Shown: positions 1 to 7,654 of the stretch, in pieces
How the letters are laid out: the number at the start of each line of letters is the position of its first letter
Numbering within the stretch: position 1 is the first letter of the stretch
Origin: Pyrus communis
Lineage: Eukaryota > Streptophyta > Magnoliopsida > Rosales > Rosaceae
Assembly (NCBI RefSeq): GCF_963583255.1
Contig: NC_084803.1
Coordinates: 29,672,428-29,736,427 of the forward strand
Reading direction: 5' to 3'
DNA length: 64,000 nt
Notes under the pieces: generated by a model
The model's input: only the letters and a program-made list of their open reading frames with translations
What the model was told of the DNA's origin: nothing
Database searches by the model: none
Made by a program: the position numbers and the translations under genes

Positions 1-2
1 CT

Positions 3-1343
3 TTTCCCGATGAGCAGCTGCTATCCATTGAGGTAAGTGAACCATGGTATGCAGATTTAGTGAATTACTTGGTGGCTAAACAAATTCCAAATGAACTAAA
101 CAAGCACCAACGTGATAAGCTTAAAAATGATGCACGTTTCTATGTTTGGGATGACCCTTATTTGTGGAAGTATTGCTCAGATCAAATTGTACGTAGATGT
201 GTGCATGATTCTGAATTTCACTCAATTCTAAGCTTTTGTCACACATATGCATGTGGGGGTCATTTTGGCACACAACGCACTGCCCTCAAGGTTCTAGAGT
301 GTGGTTTTTATTGGCCGACTATATTTAGGGATGCTAGAACCTTTTGTATGTCTTGTGATCGTTGCCAACGAATGGGTAACATAGGTACCAAGGACCAAAT
401 GCCGCAAACCCCTGTCTTTAATGTTGAAATTTTTGATGTTTGGGGCATTGATTTCATGGGCCCTTTTCCTCCATCTTATGGTTTCACTTATATCTTGCTA
501 GCCGTTGATTATGTTTCTAAATGGGTGGAAGCAAAAGCCACCCGTACTAACGATTCTAAGGTGGTTGCAGATTTCGTGAAAACTAACATTTTTGCTAGGT
601 TTGGAATGCCGAGAGTAATCATAAGTGATGGAGGGTCTCACTTTTGCAATCGGACCATTGAGGCGTTGCTAAGAAAGTACCATGTCAACCATAAGGTCTC
701 CACACCTTACCATCCTCAAACAAATGGCCAAGCCGAGGTGTCTAACCGAGAAATCAAACAAATTTTGGAGAAGACCGTTGGACCAACAAGGAGGGATTGG
801 AGCTTACGTTTAGATGATGCACTGTGGGCATATCGTACGGCATACAAAACACCCATTGGGATGTCACCTTTTCGGCTCGTCTATGGTAAGCCATGTCATT
901 TGCCCGTAGAGTTAGAGCACAAGGCACATTGGGCCGTGAAGATTTTCAACATGGACATAGATGCAGCGGGAGTTCATAGGAAGCTCCAATTGAATGAACT
1001 TGAGGAGATTCGGTATGAAGCCTATGAGAATGCCCGGATGTACAAAGCCAAGACCAAAGCATTCCATGATAAAATGATTCGAACCAAGACCTTCACAGTT
1101 GGGCAGAAAGTGTTACTTTTCAACTCTCGCCTACGTTTGTTTCCTGGTAAGTTGCGTTCTAAATGGATTGGCCCGTTTGTTGTTACTAATGTTTTCCCTC
1201 ATGGTGCAGTGCAAATCAAAAGTTTAAGGACGCAGCAAGAATTCAAAGTGAATGGGCATCGATTGAAGCCCTATTACGAGATGTTTGAGGAGCATGTCGT
1301 GGAGGAGGTACCCCTCCATGCCGTGGAACCTAGTCAAGCTTAA
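3..1343 (+). CDS. Ty3/gypsy (Athila-type) integrase, C-terminal part of pol, 5'-truncated by the window edge
   Basis: Integrase inserts the element cDNA into the nuclear genome. The frame is open from the first bases and continues the pol polyprotein, so the ATG at 60 is only an internal methionine. Counting from that Met, the zinc-binding HHCC site is H61, H68, C99, C102. The catalytic triad is D131 (GIDFMGPF), D190 (IISDGG) and E226 (GQAEVSNRE), giving the D-D-35-E spacing of the family. A GPF motif near 371-373 marks the C-terminal GPY/F module. The ORF ends in TAA at 1341-1343 with no internal stop or frameshift. The motifs CHLPVELEH and [11 protein letters not shown] are typical of Athila/Calypso integrases. 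Reverse transcriptase and RNase H lie off window to the left. It could belong to a once autonomous element; completeness cannot be judged. Confidence 0.93.
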   Translation, partial: FPDEQLLSIEVSEPWYADLVNYLVAKQIPNELNKHQRDKLKNDARFYVWDDPYLWKYCSDQIVRRCVHDSEFHSILSFCHTYACGGHFGTQRTALKVLECGFYWPTIFRDARTFCMSCDRCQRMGNIGTKDQMPQTPVFNVEIFDVWGIDFMGPFPPSYGFTYILLAVDYVSKWVEAKATRTNDSKVVADFVKTNIFARFGMPRVIISDGGSHFCNRTIEALLRKYHVNHKVSTPYHPQTNGQAEVSNREIKQILEKTVGPTRRDWSLRLDDALWAYRTAYKTPIGMSPFRLVYGKPCHLPVELEHKAHWAVKIFNMDIDAAGVHRKLQLNELEEIRYEAYENARMYKAKTKAFHDKMIRTKTFTVGQKVLLFNSRLRLFPGKLRSKWIGPFVVTNVFPHGAVQIKSLRTQQEFKVNGHRLKPYYEMFEEHVVEEVPLHAVEPSQA

Positions 1344-1385
1344 ACAGAGGTACCGTCCGGCTGCAAGACGTAAAAGAAAGCGCTT

Positions 1386-1403
1386 CATGGGAGGCAACCC
1401 ATG
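1386..1403 (+). other. Conserved post-pol stem-loop (AGGCAA loop), E1 copy
   Basis: CATGGG (1386-1391) can pair with CCCATG (1398-1403) around the loop AGGCAA. It follows the pol stop by about 40 bases and is preceded by a conserved motif (GTCCGGCTGCAAGACG, then AAGCGCT). Other copies at 11124, 17967, 30989 and 38000 keep the loop but change the stem in compensating ways, which argues for a functional RNA structure in the transcript. Role unknown. Confidence 0.6.
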
Positions 1404-1536
1404 CATCCGAATAGAGAAGAACTTGGAAACCCCTTTAAGAGACTTATTTTTATTCCTTTCTTTTTCTTTACTGCCTTTACTTTGCTTTCTTTCTCGTATT
1501 TGTTTATTTGCTTGCTCTGTTGTGACTTTCTGCTTA

Positions 1537-1574
1537 AAACATTGAGGACAAAGTTTGATTTAAGTGTGGGGGGG
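1537..1574 (+). other. AGGA-loop hairpin followed by an internal polypurine-tract-like sequence
   Basis: AAACATTG, loop AGGA, then CAAAGTTT (one mismatch to a perfect stem) is followed by AAGTGTGGGGGGG at 1562-1574. The same arrangement occurs at 4012, 11223, 18092, 33140 and 48792, and in modified form directly before the true polypurine tract at the 3' LTR. It may act as a second plus-strand priming site; that is inference. Confidence 0.5.
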
Positions 1575-1576
1575 TA

Positions 1577-1704
1577 AACAATTTGTATTTGCATGAATTT
1601 CGTGGGATTTATTCACCTATCACTTAGAATGTTGTTTCTTGCTGTTTTAAGCGTTTTTAGAGTGTTTTATAGTGTCTTGGTATAAAACTTCGAAAATTTG
1701 ATAA

Positions 1705-1746
<42 letters not shown>

Positions 1747-1893
1747 TCTCTTTGTTGCTATTTCGTTTCTGCCTTGTTAGGTTGTTTAGTTGTTATTGTT
1801 TGTTTGTTTATTAATTGTGTGAGTCTATGATTGTAACATTGAGAAAATGTTTGATTTATTGATAGGCACTGCTAAACAAAGAAAGATGGTGCT
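1577..1893 (+). other. Non-coding spacer with a 33-base poly(A) tract
   Basis: No gene seen. The block 1577-1700 resembles 4050-4190, the copy on the other side of the antisense module. A pure A run covers 1710-1742. The sequence after it (1742-1860) is again a diverged copy of the block that precedes the AGGA hairpin at 4012. A-rich tracts occupy the same place, left of the antisense module, in every element that carries it. Confidence 0.7.
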
Positions 1894-2619
1894 TCACAAA
1901 GGTTGTTTGCTTGAGGCCCCACTACGTGGCTTTACTCTTGAAGCAGAAGGCATCGGAGCGGAAGGCGTAGGAACAGAAGGCATCGGAGCAGAAGGCGTAG
2001 GAACAGAAGGCATCGGAGCGGAAGGCGTAGGAGCGGGAGGCATCGAAGATAGAGCATTCCAGGCCTCAATACTTGGCCAAGCGCTGGATGAGCCAGGAAA
2101 AAGGTGCCTCTGGAGGAAAGACGAAAACCTTTGACGGTCACTGTGAATCCGACCTTCAGACTCTTGCAGCTCATCAAGCTTCCTCTTCATGCCCGACGAA
2201 TAGTTATTTGCAAGCACATGCAAACTTCTATTCTCATACTTCAGCTGCTGGATCTCCTGCTTGAGACTTTCCACCTCTGCCATCAATGATTCCACCTGAC
2301 GGGAGTGGGCAAGCAGGCGTTGGCCCATGTTGGACACAGAACTCGCACACTGAACACTAAGTGCGAGGGACTCTTGAACGGCCAACTCATCGGACCGTCC
2401 TGACAGCAGCCTACTATCTTTTGGTGTGAGGAGGTTCCTAGCTACTATTGTAGCTGTTGTGGCGTCCTGCATCACAGAATCTTCACCTGAAAGAGGACCG
2501 TTAGAAGAAAAGAAAGAAGGACGCCATACGTTACCTTGACGCGGCGCGCCCGTATCACTGCTAAGGCTCAATTCCAAGCTAAGGTTCGATGAGTTTGCCA
2601 ATTTTTCAAAAGTGTTCAA
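1894..2619 (-). CDS. Antisense ORF of the retrotransposon (aORF), leucine-zipper coiled-coil protein, 241 aa
   Basis: The function is unknown; I recognise no named family. The protein has three parts: a Ser-rich N-terminus with the run SLELSLSSDTGAPRQ; a central alpha-helical part, roughly residues 97-170; and a Pro/Ala/Ser/Met-rich repeat tail ending near QPL. In the helix, leucines 112, 119, 126 and 133 are exactly seven apart, with V109, V116, I123 and N130 in the matching a positions, the pattern of a dimerising leucine zipper. No bZIP basic region precedes it. This copy begins at an upstream ATG (2619); the other copies start at the equivalent of residue 8 (MANSSN), which is probably the real start. 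It lies opposite to pol, between integrase and the 3' LTR. Antisense ORFs are known from other plant Ty3/gypsy lineages such as Tat/Ogre and Grande; whether this one is related is untested. Confidence 0.7.
   Translation of the reverse strand: MNTFEKLANSSNLSLELSLSSDTGAPRQGNVWRPSFFSSNGPLSGEDSVMQDATTATIVARNLLTPKDSRLLSGRSDELAVQESLALSVQCASSVSNMGQRLLAHSRQVESLMAEVESLKQEIQQLKYENRSLHVLANNYSSGMKRKLDELQESEGRIHSDRQRFSSFLQRHLFPGSSSAWPSIEAWNALSSMPPAPTPSAPMPSVPTPSAPMPSVPTPSAPMPSASRVKPRSGASSKQPL
1941..2045 (+). repeat. 15-bp minisatellite encoding the aORF tail repeats
   Basis: About seven units of the type GGCATCGGAGCGGAA / GGCGTAGGAGCAGAA in tandem. Read on the minus strand each unit gives five residues of the type SAPMP or SVPTP. 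Unit number differs between the six aORF copies, so the tail length is variable. Confidence 0.8.
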
Positions 2620-2639
2620 AGAGAAGGGATGGAGTTAAA

Positions 2640-3184
2640 TTTCAAAGGGCCGGAGTCGATTTTCAAGAATGGGAAATCTTCAGAGTGTGTTTGTGGCGGT
2701 GATCGATACCTCAATAAGAAGCCAAGGCGACGCGTCCACCGATTCAAAAAGCCGGAATTTCCGGCGTAATTTAGGCGACGCTTTCTCAGCTTTTCAGAAG
2801 ACGTGTTCAACTTTGTCAAAAGAGTTCTTCTTTTCAGACAACACGTGGAGGCCATCATCGCAACTACACATCTTTAGCCGACAAGCGCAAAGTTCGGCGA
2901 CACTTTCTCAGCTTTTCAGAAGACGCGTGCAGCTTTGTCAAAAGGAGCCGCATCTGCACTACCACGTGTCGTTCAGCAAGCGAAGGGGCGTCGTTCAGAA
3001 ATCGAAGGGGCGCCTGCTCAGAAATCGAAGAGGCGTGTTCAAAGATCGAAGAGGTGCCATTATTTCAAAAAGCCGGATTTGCGGGATCAAAACGTTTGTC
3101 GACAAAGGTAAAAAGTACCACCACTTGATATTATCTCTATATATGTCGACCTTCGTCTTTTATGGCAGGGTAAACCTGAAGAAA
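2640..3184. promoter_or_regulatory. Promoter-like spacer between the antisense ORF and the sense small ORF
   Basis: The spacer holds two CACGTG G-boxes (2842-2847 and 2963-2968, the second inside the ABRE-like CCACGTGTC), ACGCGT motifs, a near-perfect direct repeat of about 45 bases (near 2775-2821 and 2898-2943), three 20-base repeats of the type CAGAAATCGAAGAGGCG between 2991 and 3058, and a TATA box TATATAT at 3138-3144. The TATA box is nearly symmetric and lies about 45 bases before the ATG at 3185. The same spacer accompanies the aORF in H, N2, P and A. A long plus-strand frame (2669-3526) runs through it but looks incidental. Bidirectional promoter activity is inference. Confidence 0.45.
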
Positions 3185-3526
3185 ATGCCCAACTCTCTCT
3201 CACCTCTGAGGGCGCACTCCCAGCAAAGCCTTTCGAAATACTCAATTCTTTCTTCTTCCCCAAAGATGATACCAGATGCCTGGAGTACAGATGACCCAGG
3301 AGGAAGCAGCACAACAAATACATGTGCTGATTCATTCACCGCTTCTTCAAAAGCAAAGGTATCTCATATCATCAAGGTCAAAAGCAAAAGTATCTCATAT
3401 CATGCTCTTTCCCTGTCTTTTTCTTTGTCCTTGTTCTTACTCGCATGGCAAAGTAAAAGAAGCAATCAGCCGGCACTTGGAGTCAGTCTTCCGATCTGGA
3501 GCCAACTGCCTGGAATCTATTCCTGA
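3185..3526 (+). CDS. Small conserved ORF, 113 aa, possible single membrane segment
   Basis: Function unknown. The ATG lies 41 bases after a TATA box. The predicted product has a Ser-rich N-terminal half, and one hydrophobic stretch (YHALSLSFSLSLFLLAW) near residues 75-91 that could span a membrane. The same frame, start and length (112-114 codons) recur at 32330, 39314 and 47915; in H it is broken by a solo LTR. As the copies are young, an open frame alone is weak evidence of selection. It could instead be the leader of a captured gene. I would not call it env: there is no signal peptide, glycosylation pattern or fusion segment of the expected kind. Confidence 0.3.
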   Translation: MPNSLSPLRAHSQQSLSKYSILSSSPKMIPDAWSTDDPGGSSTTNTCADSFTASSKAKVSHIIKVKSKSISYHALSLSFSLSLFLLAWQSKRSNQPALGVSLPIWSQLPGIYS

Positions 3527-4897
3527 TTGCTTACCTAGCGTTGCTCTCGAGTAGTCATCTTCAACGGTTGATACACTTCCGGAGAAGGGACCACTTCTGC
3601 AAAGGGGAGCGAGTAAGGCAAGTGAAAATGATACATTGAAGCATGTGGAGACAAACATAGGCTGAGTTATCCTCCAACCCTTTTCAATACGAATTGGAAA
3701 GATTGAACAAAGAAACAGACCAAAGGGGTAAGCTCAGACCTTCGGGGGAGACCAAATGAACCATCATGCTGCCCAGTTCAAGAAGTAGCACAAAGGAAAA
3801 TCAACGATGGGCGGAAACCAGTTCAAGAGTAAGCCTGTGGAATCACAAAGATCAAAGCCTCAATGCAATTACCAAGGAGAAGATGGAATTTACACTCTAT
3901 AACCAGATTTGCGTCTCTAAACTCTTCTCTTTGTTAATTACATTATGCCATGTTTAGTATGTTTAAGTGCTTTTTGTGTATTTACTTATGCTTTGTGTGA
4001 ATCTATGCTTAAAACATTGAGGACAATGTTTGATTTAAGTGTGGGGGGGTAACTAAGTATATTTGATGCAAATTCGTGGGATTTATTCACCTATCACTTC
4101 ACATGTTGTTTCTCACTGTTTTAAAACTATTTTAGTGTGTGTTGTTTTATAACTCCGAAAAGCACATAAAAATTTGAAAAATTGTTTTGAAAAGCCTAAA
4201 AAGAGTGTTTTGAGTCGTTTTTGTGAGTTTGTGTCTTAGGATACCTTCCAACACAATGTTAAGGATTTGGTTTATAATTGCATGACGGTTAGAAAGAGTT
4301 ATAAACATAGAGAAAAGTTTGATTTACTCTTGGTATATGCTTGGTTATGGTTATAATGTATGACTTCACATGCAATCATAAAAGAAAAAAAATTAGTTAT
4401 GTAACATGCTTGAAGGAAGGAACTCAAACAAACGCTACAACCCTGAGAGACTTGAGCCTATAACGTTCTTTGGAGAGTATAATCTGTGATTTCTTGTTTT
4501 CTAAAATCGTTGCATGATCTCATTATTCTTTGCTTGGTTACTACTTAGAAGGCGTTTCATCATATAGTTCCAAATGCTAGAACTCATGCCCATTTCATTC
4601 AAAGCATGTTATTGATTTGCATAACAGATATCAAGATGAAGTTGTGTAGTTGCCACCATAGCCAAATAGCCTCACTTCCCATATTTCGTATATGTTGTAA
4701 GTTGTACCCCCGTTGAGCCGTGTTAGCCCATGTTCTTTGTTAACCCACTTTTTCCTCACCTAGCCTAGTTTAGGACAATCCCCACCCTTGTTCTTAAAAG
4801 ATAGTGAGCATGACCTAATTGAATTCCTTTTGAGTTACATTATGAAAGAAAATAAATGTGGGGGAGAGAATGTTTAAGTGTTTATGTTTTGAGATTC

Positions 4898-4928
<31 letters not shown>

Positions 4929-5639
4929 GAATAAGTGATTGAAGAAAGGTTCCAAAACACCAATTCTGGGCGTAAATTGTCTAAATTCTCCCTTTTTGTT
5001 CAAAAGTTGAGTTTTCATTCAAAAGTGAATTCTAAGTTGATTCAAATGCTTTGCTCACTATTTCTTTAAGAACCTTTGTTTTCCATATCCCTTCTTTGTT
5101 ATCCACATACCCCAAGCCCCGTTACAACCCTTGACTTCTATCTTGAGTGTTATGTGTTTCAATTTGTGGAGTTTGAACTTGGTATGAGCGTATGGTGTCA
5201 CTGGTTCTCGCGTCTAAGTAGTAGCATTCCATTCATGAGATCATATCTAAACTTGATTATTAACTCCAGAAATTGCGTTCTTTGTGATACATATATGTGA
5301 GTGTCGTTTTCATGTTTACATCAATCTTCTCACATATGACTAGATTAGGTTGTGTAGTTAGAAAATCTGAGTAAAAATTGAGTGCATATCTTGAAAGGAA
5401 TTGAGCAAATTCTCTAAGGCATGTTACTACATTCAAAACATGGTTTTAAATGCTTAATTGCGAACTAGTATGTGGTAACTATGATTAAGAATGCACTTAA
5501 GGGTAAAGATGGCTAAATTCTGTGGGAATAATGATTTTTAACTTGTCATGTGCATTGGAAATCCCTAAGACGGTTGTTGGAAGGTTTAGGTTGTGTTTTA
5601 CGTGTTTAGTGTCGTTTTGTTTATTTGTTTTTATTCTGT
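3527..5639 (+). other. 3' non-coding region of E1
   Basis: No gene seen. The right edge of the antisense module is near 3861-3867 (CAATGCA). After it comes the conserved 3' block shared with N1, N2 and A: the AGGA hairpin at 4012, a third G-rich motif (ATGTGGGGGAGAG, near 4857) and an A run at 4898-4920. The short frames in it (for example 5076-5300) have recognisable counterparts in other elements but no protein signature. Confidence 0.7.
4012..4049 (+). other. AGGA-loop hairpin plus internal polypurine-like tract, second E1 copy
   Basis: AAACATTG (4012-4019), AGGA, CAATGTTT (4024-4031) forms a perfect 8-bp stem and is followed by AAGTGTGGGGGGG (4037-4049). This is the intact version of the motif at 1537. 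Confidence 0.55.
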
Positions 5640-5678
5640 TTTGCTCGAGGACTAGCAAAAGCTAAGTGTGGGGGTATT
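5640..5678 (+). other. Polypurine tract with upstream AGGA-loop hairpin, E1
   Basis: TTTGCTCG, loop AGGA, CTAGCAAA (one internal mismatch) precedes AAGTGTGGGGGTATT at 5664-5678, directly next to the LTR start TGATAGG at 5679. Position and purine content identify it as the plus-strand primer site. Confidence 0.85.
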
Positions 5679-6694
5679 TGATAGGAGCATATTCATGCGA
5701 CTTAAATGGCTTGTTCTCGTGCATTTACGTTATGTTTCTCTCGTTATTTTAGTCCTTTATGCTTCTTTTGTGTGTTTTCAGGTTCTAAGGGCCTAGGGAG
5801 CAAGAAAGTGCATTTTGAGGCCATTTGGAGCATTTTTGGGCATGGATTGGATAGCTTATCCATGGAGCCAAGAGGATGGACGAATGCCTCGTCAACACTT
5901 ATAATTTTCATAGAGCGTAATGATTCTTGCTTGTATCTCTATTATGCAATCATGTAGGGGACTTGTGGGGAATGTTTTGGGTTGTCGTATGCAATCATCC
6001 AATTCAATAACGTTAGGAAGATTTGAAAGTTAATTTAAGCGGACCTAATTAACTTGGAGCATTGAGAATTCATGGTTTATTGAAATGCAATTGGAAATCA
6101 TTTTATTATGCAAGTGTAACATGTGTGGAGATGAACCCCTTAGCTAGCATTCATCCATACTTTCATCATATTCATCTTTACATTCTGCTTTAATTACAAT
6201 TTGTTCATTTAGTTTAATTTCGTCAAAACTCAATCCCCCTTCACTTTATTGTCCAATTTAGTTAGAAAGTGTCTTAGTTTATGTTTCTAAGTGTTTTGAT
6301 TCAATTTATTACATAATTTCGTCCAAATTCACCAAAGTGCTCAAAACTGCCCAGAAAGTGTTTTTAAGGCAGTTTTGAGTGTTTTGGGTGATGTTTGAGT
6401 CTTTTGGTTTGTTTTAGTGTTTTAAAGTTTAGTTTTGCATTCTTTGAGTTTTTAAGGCAGTTTTGAGTGTTTTGGGTGATGTTTGAGTCTTTTGGTTTGT
6501 TTTAGTGTTTTAAAGTTTAGTTTTGCATTCTTTGAGTCTAGTATAGAGTTTTATATTGTGTTTTTACGTTTTTAAGTCAAATCCAAGTGATTAACAATCC
6601 CTCCTAATCCCCGGTCCAGAACGATCCCTACTTATACTTATACTACAATTGTCAAAAAGAGGGTTTAATTTGTGTGCGTATAATTCACGCATCA
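5679..6694 (+). mobile_element. 3' LTR of E1, with a large internal deletion
   Basis: Starts TGATAGGAGCATATTC and ends CACGCATCA; 1016 bp, against 2.1-2.7 kb for the other LTRs. After GGATGGACGAAT (near 5886) it jumps directly to ...GCCTCGTCAACAC, which lies more than 1 kb further on in the solo LTR at 7655; the shared CGAAT at both sites suggests a microhomology deletion that removed the U3 core and TATA box. Confidence 0.9.
6361..6536 (+). repeat. Tandem duplication of an 88-bp U5 segment
   Basis: The block starting TTTTTAAGGCAGTTTTGAG and ending GCATTCTTTGAG occurs twice in direct succession (6361-6448 and 6449-6536). The duplicated part includes the 3' arm of the conserved U5 stem-loop, so this LTR has one 5' arm and two 3' arms. 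Confidence 0.9.
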
Positions 6695-7475
6695 ACAATC
6701 GCGTTAAACGAATTCTTGGCATAAGTTTCATGCAATCATAGTAACGAATGCCCCGTCAACACTTATAATTTTCATAGAGCGTAATGATTCTTGCTTGTAT
6801 CTCTATTATGCAATCATGTAGGGGACTTGTGGGGAATGTTTTGGGTTGTCGTATGCAATCATCCAATTCAATAACGTTAGGAAGATTTGAAGGTTAATTA
6901 GTGCATCACGGTTAACTTGGAGTGTTGAGAATTAATGATTTGTTGAAATGCAATTGGAAATCTTTTTATTATGCAAGTATAACATGTATGGAGATGAACC
7001 CCTTAGCTAGCCTTCATTCCATTCAATTCTATCACACATTCACATTTACATTTTGCTTTTACTTACAATCTGTTCTTTTAGTTTAAATTCGTCAAAACCT
7101 AAATCCCCCTTTACTTTCTTGTCAAATTAGTTAAAAATCAATTTAGTTTGTGTTTATAAGTGTTGTGATTCAATTTGTTACATAAATTCGTCCAAAGTAC
7201 TCAAAGTGCTCAAAACTGCCCAGAAAGTGATTTTAAGGCAGTTTTGAGTGTTTTGGGTAATGTTTGAGTCTTTTGGTTTGTTTTAGTGTTTTAAAGTTTA
7301 GTTTTGCATTCCTTGAGTCTAGTATAGTGTTTCATATTGTTATTTTACGTTTTTGAGTCAAATCCAAGTGGTTAACAATCCCTCCTAATCCCCGGTTAAG
7401 AACGATCCCTACTTATACTTATACTACAATTGACAAAAAGAGGGTTTAATTTGTGTGCGTATAAATCACGCATCA
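6695..7475 (+). mobile_element. 3' part of an older LTR, interrupted by E1
   Basis: Begins in mid-LTR (ACAATCGCGTTAAACG) right after the end of E1 and runs to ATCACGCATCA at 7475. The first five bases, ACAAT, would be the target duplication of E1. The following bases, ATGGA (7476-7480), would be the target duplication of this LTR in pol of element H. It contains the U5 stem-loop at 7209-7248. Confidence 0.85.
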
Positions 7476-7476
7476 A

Positions 7477-7654
7477 TGGATACTCTTACTACAAGAGTTT
7501 GACTTGGAAATTCGAGATAAGAAGGGAAGTGATAATGTTGTGGCTGACCATTTGTCACGGCTCAATGAAAACCATGGAGTTGGACAACCTTTGCCTCTAA
7601 ATGAATCATTTCCTGATGAACTCCTTGTTATTCAAGAAAAAGAACCATGGTATG
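7477..7654 (+). pseudogene. Athila pol fragment of element H: RNase H end / RNase H-integrase linker, interrupted on both sides
   Basis: The frame opens with [17 protein letters not shown] and passes [10 protein letters not shown], the hallmark end of the Ty3/gypsy RNase H domain, then runs on to the EPWY segment that also precedes integrase in E1 (near 48-60). It is cut on the left by an LTR ending at 7475 and on the right by solo LTR S1. The frame resumes at 9794 in the same phase after S1 and one copy of GTATG, so this insertion and not point decay broke the gene. Confidence 0.88.

Larger units (their letters stand above)
1..6694 (+). mobile_element. E1: 3' part of an Athila-lineage LTR retrotransposon, left end outside the window
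   Basis: Read left to right this holds the end of pol (integrase), a structured non-coding block, the antisense-ORF module, a second non-coding block, a polypurine tract and a 3' LTR that ends in CACGCATCA at 6694. The next five bases, ACAAT, are the expected right target-site copy; the left copy is off window. The element sits inside another LTR of the same superfamily, whose remainder starts at 6695. The antisense module is flanked by two copies of a non-coding block (around 1537-1700 and 4012-4190), so the 3' half is internally duplicated. Lineage follows from the integrase and from the LTR/PBS style shared with the other elements here. Confidence 0.9.

Noticed and set aside
1894..2619. 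aORF as a captured host bZIP transcription factor
   Set aside because: The zipper heptads fit, but no basic DNA-binding region precedes them; the Asn/Arg spacing of bZIP proteins does not match.
2669..3526. 285-aa plus-strand frame across the spacer of E1
   Set aside because: The first part is open only in E1 and crosses promoter-like repeats; only the last 113 codons recur in the other copies.
4050..5640. env-like gene in the 3' region of E1 and its homologues
   Set aside because: Frames are short, not shared in phase between copies and without signal peptide or fusion-type segments.
5706..5957. Frame starting [11 protein letters not shown] at LTR starts (also 7682, 25955, and minus-strand 63337)
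   Set aside because: It is the conserved first 250 bases of the LTR in one frame; it begins 27 bases after the LTR start, and no promoter or protein motif supports it.
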